The notes under the pieces: generated by a model
Told to the model about the DNA's origin: nothing
Seen by the model: only the letters and a program-made list of their open reading frames with translations
Database searches by the model: none
Shown: positions 43,990-55,200 of the stretch, piece after piece
Numbering within the stretch: position 1 is the first letter of the stretch
Layout: each line of letters opens with the position of its first letter
Translations under genes and position numbers: made by a program
From: Siniperca chuatsi
Lineage: Eukaryota > Chordata > Actinopteri > Centrarchiformes > Sinipercidae
Direction: 5' to 3'
Length of the DNA stretch: 64,000 bases
Assembly: GCF_020085105.1 (NCBI RefSeq)
Contig: NC_058063.1
Coordinates: 15,671,262-15,735,261, forward strand

Positions 43990-44912
43990 TGGTCATTATT
44001 TCTGTTTCTTTGTTTGTCTTTCTTTCCTCTTACTTTTTTGTTACAGATGCCTCTACAAGTTAGGAACCAGTGACTTGGCCCCTTTATCTTCTATTAGTTG
44101 CCACATTTTATTTTAAGAACTCATACACACTATGCAAGGCCTCTTTTAAAGCTAAAAATGGTTACAATACAGCTCTAAAGTCCTCTATCATCTATCAAAC
44201 ATTGCCTTTCAAAGTGTACACACATACATGCAACACACACTTGATCTACACAGAAGAAAAATAGTCCTTCCAAGATTGACTTCATTATACATACACAATT
44301 AATCTTTTATCTGCTCCTCACCTCCATCCAAAGCTGTAACTCCCGCCTTCTGCCTGCCCATCAAACTTTCATAAGGATAATCGAGATAAACCTGAAACTG
44401 CTCCTTCCATATAATCCTGGAGGAAAGGTGAAAGAAAACATTTTCAAGGTGATACAAGGTGCCAGACAGCTCTTTGAATTAGTTTTTACACCCGAATGTG
44501 CAGCCTGGACGGCCATTGAATGGTATCGAGTGTAAGTGTTTTCCAAAAGAATATTCCACGGGTGCTTGAGGGAGTGAGTGGTGTTTGTGTGTGTGTCTGT
44601 GTGTAGTGTTAGTTTGTGTTTCCGGGTCTAGTCTATCCTGTATAAACCTGGACATTTTGTACTAAAACATTGTAGAAGTTGTTCATTTGTTATCAAGAGA
44701 TTAAGAAAGTAAGTAGTTCAGATGAAGTAAAAAAAAACTTGCTTTTGCAGCAGTTGACGAGAGGGGGAGGCGCGGGGGTAATAAGTTTGATAATAAGTTT
44801 GTACAGCCATGTAATTCCCTGCTAGTCTGTCATACAAATCTTTTTTCTCAGTCTTATATAATGTAGTTCAGATAAGGTGAATGGGTCACTCAATGATCCG
44901 CTGAATTGAGCT

Positions 44913-44978
<66 letters not shown>

Positions 44979-45596
44979 TCTCAGTACACAGGATGAGACA
45001 GAAAGAGCAGAAAAGTAAAATACATGAAAAAAACATCACTGCATGATGCAAATACACAAAAATAAACATTGCCCATGGGTGTACATTCATGCATGCATGC
45101 ATCTGCATAGTGTATACTGTACATCTGCATGCATTAAATAATGAGCATAACACAGAATACATAGTGTACAGATAGGACACTGTGTTCACCACTAGAGAGC
45201 GTTCATCTTCTGTAAACTTTTGACCCCTGCTGCTGGGCATTCAGACAATATCAATTCTGTTATTATGTGATCTAGCTTTGATTTATTAGGCGGATACGAT
45301 GGTGCACACTGACTCTATGACCCTCCCAATGGGGACAGAGCCCAGGCTGGGCAATTAAAGGGGCAAAGCAAACAGATAGTGTGAAGTGATGCAAATTGAC
45401 GAACTATGAAACGGAGGAGAAAGAGAGAGAGGGGAACGTGGGAGGAGAAGGAAGAGAGGAGCTGACAGGTGTGGTCATAGACGCAAGTTTGTTTTGCTCG
45501 ATGCAGTTCGACACTCAAAGACATGTTGTAATTGTACTTGCTACATAGTGAGGAATGAAACACGTTTTTTACCTACTGTGAGTGAGTGAGGACATT
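43990..45596. other. Intergenic with long (GT)n at 44915-44977
   Basis: A 63-base perfect GT microsatellite is the main feature. ORFs across it encode only His-Thr or Cys-Val repeats. No gene recognised. Confidence 0.6.
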
Positions 45597-45862
45597 TTTG
45601 GAAACTACATAGAGGCACAAAACAACCACAAAGAGACCCAAAATGACCCCAGAGACACCCAAAACGTCCACAAAGAGATCCAAAACAACCACAATGGGAC
45701 CCAAAATGGGCCCAAAGATGTGCAAAACGACCACAAAGAGACGTGAAACAACCACAAAAAAAATACAAAAGACAGAGAAAGCCAAAATGTCCACAGAGAG
45801 ACTCAAAATAACCTTAAAGAGGACGCAAAACAACCACAAAGAGACACAAACGATACAGCCAT
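45597..45862. repeat. Minisatellite of 'acaaccacaaagagac' units
   Basis: About ten diverged units of roughly 24-30 bases, each with 'aaaacaaccacaaagagac' or close variants. The array opens long ORFs in several frames, which explains the Gly-Phe/Cys and Thr-Lys repeat translations; these are not genes. A related segment in the opposite sense ('gttttgtgtctctttcag') follows at about 45870-45893. Confidence 0.85.
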
Positions 45863-45893
45863 GTTTTTAGTTGTCGTTTTGTGTCTCTTTCAG

Positions 45894-48154
45894 TCTGGGT
45901 GTCTTGCTCCTATGTAGGAGGGGCCTTTTACATGTCTGTGCCTTGGGACCTGCTGTCTTATAATCCACCCATGCTTTCTACCCCACATTCTTCCCTGCCA
46001 GGCCAATATCACATCTTCGATTTCCTCTTTCCTTCCATTTCCCTCTTGGTTGTAGCCATACCCTCTTCCTTCTCCAGCCTTCAGGCATCTGCCACCATGA
46101 GCTGATCAGAAGACGCTCACTTATGACCAGAAATGTTCATTATCCCCCCTTCTAGCATCTTGACCTTCAGCTGAACTTGCTCCTCACAGCTCCAAGGAGG
46201 CCACTGAAACAGAGAAGCAAAATGTCAAAGATGGTGTGAAAAAGCGGCAGGCTCTACTTTTTCAACATCCTTTGCTGGACTGTAGTACTTTTCGAATGTC
46301 TTGAACTTGTCTTGCACCTCTTGGTCTTGTTCTTCTTCTGGCAAAACACTGGAAAAGGTATAATTTCTCTATTACGTATACATTTTCAACATCGATCAAG
46401 TCTCATGAAGATGTTCCTCTTTGCATCAAATGTCCAGATTGTGTTTAGGCCGATTTATCCCAGTCAAAGTGCAACTAAAAATATTTGTAAGACATTCCAG
46501 ATGAGAGGTTATACCTTTTGCACATAGTAAAAAATACAATATTTTATTCATACTGCAAGATACACAGCATGTCGCTTTCATTGTCAAAGGCCCTCTTCAG
46601 ATATCTCACTGAATAAATAAAATCTATATGAATATATATTTTACAACGAGTGAAAGTAAGCCATCATGTCTGGATGATGTCTTGGTGTGTTTCAGTTGAA
46701 TGGGAGCTTGAAAAAAGAGTAAATTACAGCCCTGAAAAAATTATTTTCTGTGGAGGCATCAAAACTCATTCAGCCATAAGAGGGAAGCTAAACACATAAA
46801 AGATCAAATACAGTAAGCCTGCTGTAGATACAGAGTTAAATGTGGTGTATGCACTTTCTTTAGGTACAGGATGAGTAAAAAAGTTAAAAATCATTCATCA
46901 TTTGCACATATGGTCACATCAAATATTCAAGTAAAAAGAACATTTCTGCAACTCCATCTTCAGATTCAACCTATAGTCTATAATTATATATCTTTCAAAT
47001 GTTTGTTTGAGTATACATTTCACTCCACTCATTTAGCTTCTTTACTGTGTGCCATGCTGGATATGAATACTGTGAGTTTGATTTGCAACTCACTCTGACA
47101 GCTGCTTGCACAGGACTTCATCAGCCAATCATCTCGGTCGCCGCCAACCTCTCGACCAATAGGACGACACGGGGCCCTCGGGGGGGGGTATGTCTCATTA
47201 GCTAGATTCCAGGACCTGGCTCTGGCCCACTGGACGCACTCAGCCAGAAAGGATGCAGTCCAGAGGGGGATGCATCATCTGCAGCATCGTCTCCTCTTCC
47301 TCGCTCTTTCTCCCCTCCCTCTTCAGGAAAGGAGTGGATAGGGGAGGCAAGAAAGGAAAACAAACACATAAAACTGACAGAATCAGGCAACAAATCTCTT
47401 TTTTCTCCCCTTCTTTTGTTGAAAATCTTCACTCTTGTATTTAAAAACTATGATTTCCTAATTTCACACATCAACAGTCTCGCAGACATCTGGCCACCTC
47501 AGACTAAATAATTATGCTTTGGGGGATAAATTAATTTTTGTTTTTGCAAAATACAGATTTAATAGGTATTTTTGCCTCATAATGGATGTGTATTTTTGTA
47601 ATGAAACCCATAATTCCTTTCCACCACTATCCACTTCAATTCATACATCAACAGTCAATGTTTATTTCAAGATCAGCTGAAGTTCAAGCATCTGTTCTCG
47701 CAGACATCTGGCCACCTCTTCACCCAGCAGGAACATTTTGTGCTTTTGTGGCCCTTCTTTACGCTACAACTATTTTGGGTACAGACTCCAGAGGGCCTGT
47801 GTGGGACCATGGGTGGTTTATTTAACTGGTTGGACGGGCTATCCAATTCTGAAAGGCTAACGTTATCTAAATGTAGCCCCTGGGAAGTGAGGAATGGGGG
47901 CAGGGGATATCTGGAACTTCTCCTGGTCCATCAGGTCCAATATAAATCCTCGCCCCCGAGGGACCATTATTGACCTTTGCAGCCACGATCATGCAAATAC
48001 CTACCTGTCCACCACACCGGATGCCACTTCAGCCTTTGCCAGCTTCTCCCTGAGCGGTGACTTCTGCACACACAAAAAAATAAAGTTAATGTCCAAAAAG
48101 ATTTTGGGAAGTCTGAATAATATGCACCAAGAAAACAAAGATGTTCTGTTCTTA
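45894..48154. other. Intergenic, no gene seen; one half of a local repeat pair
   Basis: Segment 47510-47630 and segment 48755-48855 are diverged copies of one sequence (shared 'aatgaaacccata' and 'tttccaccac'). A CpG-richer patch with two CCAAT boxes lies at about 47125-47185. The phrase 'ctcgcagacatctggccacc' occurs twice (about 47479 and 47698). Confidence 0.45.
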
Positions 48155-48540
48155 TAAGGCACCCTTTATTAGCTGTAAATAATGGCTTTATGATCAGTTA
48201 TAAGCTATTAAAAACACATTTGGGGTTGACAGGTTGTGGAAAATCCTCCTCCAGCATGACACTTGTTTTTTCTTTTTAGTTAGCACTTAAATTCATCGGG
48301 AAGTCCCTTAAAATGGATCGTTGCACCACATCTGAACCAAAATCCATTTACATCTTTTTAACATTAACTAATAAAGTGGTCGAATTAGTCCATTTGAGGG
48401 TACTTCCTGATGATGAGATGCTATAAAGACAAAGCAAGTGTCATGATGGAAAGTAAAGGACTTATTAACCATTAATAAATACATTAATTACAACTTCTAA
48501 ACCCCTTATAAATGGTGCTGAAAGTGGTAACAACACAGGA
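48155..48540. repeat. Dispersed repeat family A, copy 3
   Basis: Shares 'gacaggttgtggaaaatcc', 'ctccagcatgacact', 'ttattaaccattaataaa' and 'tgaaagtggta' with the copy at 15645-16122 in the same order, so it is a near full-length copy. Confidence 0.65.
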
Positions 48541-48899
48541 GTTTAAGGCAAAATTGACAGAGTGGGTTGTCTTTTGTCAATAGCCAAAAAAATAATTTTG
48601 AATTAAACTATCACAGCGACAAAAATGAAAAGTTTCATTCAAAGCGAGAGACACTTTTTGATTGAAACTTACTCAAAATGACAACTCACATGCAAAAACA
48701 TCTGATTTTATGTTAATATGACTCATCCTTAAATGCACTGAACAAAATAATTATGTATTTGATGACAAAATAATTTTTGTTTGTCAAATATTGAAGTATT
48801 CTTTTCTCACAATAGCTGTGTATTTTTTATAATGAAACCCATAGTTTTTTCCACCACCTTCCAAACACACAATCAGAAGATGATTTATCATAAACTACC

Positions 48900-49400
48900 A
48901 CCAGACTGCCATGCTAATTACGGTGAGTCAGAAATAAACCTGGAGTATTAAAGCCACTTGAATATTAATGGAGGTGTTAAAGCGGAATCACATTTATTTC
49001 CCTCCTAGGTCAAGTACTGAAAAGAAAAAACATTGTTAGAAAGGCCATTATTCAAATGAGAGTGCACAGACCTTAATAGAAATCAGCCCAACCATTAACT
49101 TCTGTTTTAACACAGCCCAGTAATTTTGTTTCCAACATTTGTAGACATGATTGACTGTGCTGTTCCTGTCTATTGTAGAGCATGTAAATGTGGCCCCATC
49201 CATATTTCCCAAAAAGCCTCATTCAGGACCTTAAAAGGCTCCAAATAAAGATAAATTAGGGTTACCATGTTGCCTTAATCTGAACTAATGCCAGCTAAAA
49301 CCAAAATGAGTGCCCAAGAGTGGTTTCATCATTCACTGTTTGCATCATTCAGCGTGACAATGCTGATATGGAGCAAGGATTCACCTTTGAACTCACAGAG
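48900..49400. promoter_or_regulatory. Candidate conserved non-coding element
   Basis: Non-repetitive, non-coding sequence with a composite ATGCTAATTA (48911-48920) next to TGAGTCA (48924-48930, AP-1 type). Only a motif-level suggestion; conservation cannot be judged here. Confidence 0.2.
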
Positions 49401-49754
49401 ATAGTGGTGATTTTTGTTTCCTGAATGGCCTTGAATGGAAAGAAGAAAGAGTGTGATGGCTGTTGGGATCAAAGTTCACTTAAAAAACACAATTTTACAT
49501 GCTTGTACTTTTTAAATCCACATGCCTAAACCTCTCTGACCTGAGTCTTTATAAAGGTTTAGATCATCAGTTCATTTCACCGAGGTTAAGGAATGTGTAT
49601 TTATAAAAGAGACAATGTATTGCAATATTCTGTAGCTTAAGATACTTAAAAAAACATCCACATAATCTGTAACTTCTTGTTACAACACTTTATGAAGTTC
49701 ATTAGTACACCATGTATTTTTAGGCTACCTACATCAAATGAAAAGAGCTAAATA

Positions 49755-50300
49755 TGAAGCTACAACCAGCTGTCAGTTAGCTTAGCTTAGCAACCTGTAA
49801 AACCACAACATGTCGTTTTCACACGGTTACACACATTTTGTGCAGGAAACAAGATTTAACATGTTAATTAGTGGGCCTTAGAAGTTGCTGGTAGGTGGAT
49901 TTTGAGTCAGGCTAGCTGTTTCCCTGTTTCCCAGTATTTATCTAACACACATATCTGTCTGTATGGTAAATTATAGACTACAGCCATCAGCAGGTTAGCT
50001 TAGCTTAGCAAAGTGACTGTGGCACATAAGCCTCCATAAAACCACAGATTGTTTTTACACTTTGGTATTTGTACAGCTTAAACAACCAAGATATAAATGT
50101 TAATTAGTGAGCTTCAGAGGTTCTGGTAGGCAGATTTTGTTACCTTTGGACAGAGCCAGGCTAGCTCTTTCCCCCTGTTTCCAGTCTTTGTGCTAAGCTA
50201 AGCTAACCATCTGCTGGCTGTAGCTTGATATTTAGCTAATTAACGCACAGACATGAGTGTGGTATCAAACCTCATTCAGGAACTTTTTGGGAAATACGCT
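49755..50300 (+). repeat. Two tandem diverged copies of a fish MITE-like repeat
   Basis: Both copies contain 'gttagcttagcttagcaa', 'ataaaaccacag'-like text, 'atgttaattagt' and 'caggctagct', the first at 49755-49950 and the second at 49980-50300. The second ends 'aactttttgggaaatacgct', the usual terminus of this teleost family. The (TATC)n microsatellite starts at that end. Confidence 0.6.
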
Positions 50301-50401
<101 letters not shown>

Positions 50402-51572
50402 GTTTGGCTGTACAAGATGCATTTTTAATGATGTACTCAAAAGTTTTTGTCTTGCAGGGCTGACAAGGTTAAAACGTCAAACAGCCTAAAACCATTTTAA
50501 ACAAAACCAGTAATAAACATGTCTTTGAGTTTTGCAGAAAACCATCATGCACTCTGTAATCAATACAAGCTTGTAATCAATAAATCAAGTGTTGTGATAC
50601 TATAAATGAGATATGTGATGATAAATCTAAAGTTTTAAAAAAAATGAAAAAGGTGTGTTGCTTATGACATGGTAGATTTTGTGTTGGATACCTGATATCT
50701 TTAAAACATTATGCTAAAATGTATGAAAATTATGTCTGCATCAACTGCAATTTGACAACTTTTTTTCTTTTAATTTCTCCCCAGACGCTTTGAAAACAGT
50801 CACACCCTGCAGAGATGATCAAAGAAGCAGGGATCCATCTTGACACAACACCCTCTCATCTTGCCTCTAAAGGCATCTCACACTGAATGGACAGATTAAA
50901 AAACATTGCTGCCATGTTAGATACAGACCAGCACTCGCACTCCATAATTTTTAGCCTGATGATTGGACACAAGTGTTTTTGGCTGTTGCATCTGGCTCTG
51001 CAGATGATGGAAGTTGTTGTATGTATCCACCCGCATTTTCCTGGCTGTCAAAAATTGCATTCTGAGAAAGCCGTACTCCTCTCATCAAGAGTCATAATTT
51101 ACTTGTCAAAGCAGGAGTCCTCTCAGCATGCGGGAGGTTCCCTGGGGTTATAATTGCGAGACGGTTTGGTTCTCCTGAAATGCCTCCAGTCAAGGCACAC
51201 AGGCCTGCTAGTCAGCCTTTGTGTACTCTTCCTTTTAAAAGTAGCCATTTACACAGAAAATTGTAAAACACGGTTAAAAAAATATTTGACTAGCTTCACT
51301 ATACTTTCACCATCAACTCCTTGTCATGAGTGACTTTCAACACTGATTACTTTGGTGCTCAGAGTGTAAGCTCTACACTGACACAAGGTCCCCATCTTGT
51401 GGAGAAAGTATGAAAGTCTTTCTGTCAGGGGTGATGACAGTGAAGGTCAGCTAAGGTTCGCCCAAAAAATCATGTTGGATTTGCAGCTCATTCAGAATTT
51501 TATATGATTTTTTAAGCAATGAATAAGTTATGAATATTTATATGAATCATTCAGTAAGCAGGATGTTAAATT
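50402..51572. other. Intergenic, no gene seen
   Basis: No exon, RNA gene or clear repeat recognised. Confidence 0.45.
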
Positions 51573-52165
51573 CAGTGGTGGAAAGAAACATTTTCAACAA
51601 GTACTGTACTCAAGAACAAATTTGAGATACTTGAGTATTTCCATTTTCTGCTGCTTTATACTTCTACTCCACTACATCTCTGTGGGACTTATTGTACTTT
51701 TCACTCCACTACGTTTATTTGACAGCTATAGTAATTTAAGATTTCACATAAAAAACATTATACACTTATAAAATACAATGCATTGTTCAAGTTTAAACCA
51801 GTGCTTGTCTATGTTTTTGGCTTGTGACCTCTAACAAAAAAGCAGTGTGTAGTTTCCCCAAGTCTAGACTTGAGGCCCAAAGAGGTAAAATTATCAAATA
51901 TTTCTCCAAAAAAGTAAAGATTAGAAAAAAGTCCAAAAAGTGATACAGATTTGCGTAGCAGAAATTTGTTTTTTCTTCTTTCCTGGCCCATTAATCATCT
52001 CACAACTCCTCAGATTTATCTTGTGACCATTTGGAGGGGGCCCGAGTTGGGAATCCCGGGACTAAAATTCTTTAGTACTGTTACTTAAAATACAGTATTC
52101 TTACTTAGTGATATTGGTACTTTGACTTACAGTAAATAAAGGATATGAGTATACTTCCATCACTG
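51573..52165. mobile_element. MITE with a second MITE nested inside
   Basis: The outer element starts CAGTGGTGGAA and ends TTCCATCACTG, an imperfect terminal inverted repeat. Its interior text ('acttgagtatttcc', 'ttctactccactaca') belongs to a very common fish repeat. It is split at about 51790 by an inverted copy of family B (51790-52070, 'cttgtgacc' to 'gggaatcccggga'), and resumes with 'cagtattcttacttagt'. The nesting shows that the family B copy arrived later. The outer end lies 7 bases from the poly(A) signal of the giant GIMAP gene. Confidence 0.75.
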
Positions 52166-52171
52166 GTTAAA

Positions 52172-52177
52172 TTTATT
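52172..52177 (-). terminator. Poly(A) signal of the giant GIMAP-like gene
   Basis: On the minus strand AATAAA lies 57 bases after the stop codon, implying a very short 3' UTR that ends at or in the neighbouring MITE. Confidence 0.6.
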
Positions 52178-52233
52178 CAAAAATATTCACATAAGATTTA
52201 TACATGACAAATTCATACAGTCTCATCACAGTT

Positions 52234-55200
52234 CTACATCAGAAACTGCTCTCTGCTGTTCAGATCCACTATATCCTTCATCTTCTCAAATAATCCCTCA
52301 ATCATAGAGTTGCTTTTCTTGCTGTTCACTACATGATACCTGCCCCCACATCTCTCTATGAGCCCCATTAGCTCCCCGTTCCTTAGGATGTGCTGCTCTG
52401 CACTCTCCCCTAAACTCTCCCCCCATGTGAACAGCACCAGTGTGCGTTGCCAAATTTCTTCCCCGAGCAAACCCATGTGCTCCTCTACTGCTCTCCTGTA
52501 CTTCTGTGTGCAGGTCAAGAAGGCCGGCATGAGCAGGAGGACGACGTGAGGTCCTGGGTGACACCAGGAGATACTGTCAAGAATGCTTTTCCTTTGCATG
52601 GTGTTGGTTGGATCTGGTCCGTCTCGCCACCTTAGACCTAGCGGTTCTACGACGGCAAGGCGTTGTCCGGCTATCTGACCTCTCCAAGACCTGAAGGTAG
52701 AGCCCTCGAGTTTGGATGCCTCTCCACACAGGATGGTGACTCCAGCTGGGGAGCGAGATGACCAGGACTCCCCTAACACCACCACCCTCAAATCTGACTC
52801 AGGAGACTGTTTGTTGTTTGAGCTTCTGTGATCCTGACTCCGCCCTGCTCCTGCTCTCACCCCTTCCTTTTCCTCAGCCATCTCTATCTCTTTTAGTGTT
52901 TCAAGGTGACAGTTATTGCTCTCTGCAGCTGACGATGCTGTTTTCATCCTCTGATCCTCCCTATCCTTTGCATTTTCTCCTCTATCTGACTCTCTTCCTC
53001 TTCCCTTTTCCCTTCTTTCACTGACTTCTCGGTACATTAAATTCAAGTCGTCTTCTGAGCACTCAACTGCAGGTGTCAGATCGAAAGAATCTTCCTCATG
53101 GACTCTCATATTGTCATCACCCTCATATTGTCCACTCTCTAAATCTCTTTTTTGCAACCCCTCCTCCCGTTCTTTAAGATTTTGTTCCCATTTGCTCAAT
53201 TTCTTAAATGACACCTTTAAAATTTTCTCTTTGTTGTGAAGTTCTTCCTTCAGCAAAGCCAAGCCTCTCCCCATTTCATCTAACTCCTGCGTTGTAGAGT
53301 TGACTTGCTCATTTCGCATCTGCAACTCTGACTTCCAGTTGAGCAACTCCTGCTCTTCATTTCTTAAGTAATACTCCCTATCTTTCAGCTCTTTCCCTTG
53401 ATCTTTCAGCCCTTTTACCTTTGTCTGAAGATCTTGACCGTGACAGTTTAGCTCTTTCTGTTTGCCTTCCAGAGCTCTAAGCAAGCTTTCTAGCTCCCTT
53501 TCCTTTTTCTTGATAGTTTGCACTCTCATGCTCACATCATGCTCGTATTTATCTCCTTGCTCTTTTTGTTGTTTTTCTAGACTTGCTTCCCATTCACTAA
53601 GTTCTTGTTCCTTACTTTCTAACTTCACCTCTTTTTCAACAAGCTCGTCCTCTTTTGCATCAAGTTCATGTCCTCTTTTACTCAGCTCTTCTTCATTTCT
53701 AATCAGAACCTGTTCCCTTTCCCTTACTTCTTTTTCCCTTTTCAAGAATTCCTCTTCAATCTCCTCATTCTTCATTCTGAACTCACTTTGTTTCTCCTTC
53801 AGCTGTTTCTGTAAATGCTCTCTCATTTCATTCATATGCCTTTCTGCCTCACCTTCTCTCTCTTTCATCCTTTCCATCTCTACTTGCTGTTTGTCATTTG
53901 CCTCCTTTAATACCCTGACTTCCACATCTCTCTCTTTCAGAATGCTTTGGATTTCTGCCTCTGTGCTCTTTACAAGCTGGTCATATCCACTGAGATGTTT
54001 TCTAACTTCTTCTTCACTCTCCTTCTTCAGCTCCTCACACTTTATTTTGAGATTGTCCGTCTCTTTTCTCATCTTCTCGTTCTGCTCCTGCAGCTCTTCA
54101 ACTCTCCTCCGACTTTCCTCATATTTCTCTGTGACGTCCTTAATGCTTTGCCAATTCTCTTCCTCCAAACGACTTATAGCACAATCCTTCTCCTTTGCAA
54201 TGGCTTCTGTGTTCTCGTTACTTCTCGCAATCTCCTTTTCATATTCCTGAATCATGCTTGTCATCTCCTTTTCCATCTTGTTGGTGAGCTCCTTCAGCTC
54301 GGACTTTGTTTGCTCAATTGTTTGCCTCAGTTGGATGATCTCATTCTCGTTTTCTCTGTCTCTCTGCCTCAGTTGGTCGAGTTCTTCTTCTTTCTCCTGA
54401 AGTTTTTCCATCATTTCAGCATCTTTTTTCTTTTCCTGCTCTGTGTGACGCTGCTGTATCTCGATCATGCTAGAGTTTTGGTTTTTACTGCTTTCTTTCA
54501 GCTCTTCAATTTCTTCTAAGTACTTTGCACATGTCTTTTTTGCCTCATCAATCTCACTGTCTCTCTCTGCAAGAAGACATTGTGCTTGTGTTATTTCTTG
54601 AGTTTTCTTGTTAATGATTTCTATCAGTCGGTTCATCTCGTCTTCTCCTTTCTCGTCCTTCTTCCTCTGCTCTTCCCTCCATCTCGTCTCCCTGGAGTCG
54701 GCCTGTTGTTTAAGACTTTCAATCTCACTTTCCTTTTCTTTTAGTTTTCTCTCTGTGTTATTTAAAAGCTGCAGTTTCATCTCCTCCATCTCTCGTTCTC
54801 TGTCTTGCAGTCGTTGCTCTGCCTCTCTCTTTTGATTTAGAATAATTTCGCCCCTCTCTTCTTCTTTTCTTTGCAGGATTTCGTCAATATCCTTTATATG
54901 CTGATTCAGGTTTTCTATCATTCTTTGTTTTTCTTCTAGTTTTTGCTCCATCTGTCTCTTGTGATTTAAATGATCACTTTCTCTTTCCTCTTCAGTTTCC
55001 CGCAGTTGTCGCTCAAGTTCTTTTAAATGTTCTTTCATCACTTCTATTTCTCTTTCTCTTTCCTCCAGTCTTTGCTCCATGTCTTTCTTGTGATTTAAAT
55101 GATAATTTTCTTTCTCTGCCTTTTGTTGCAGCTTTTCCTTTACATGTTTGACATTTAATTTCATCTCCTCAATTTCTTTTTCTTTTTCTTTCAGTTGTTG

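Noticed and set aside
45541-45870. Overlapping ORFs with periodic Cys/Gly/Phe or Thr/Lys patterns
   Set aside because: The periodicity comes from the minisatellite units; all frames are open and no flanking coding sequence exists.
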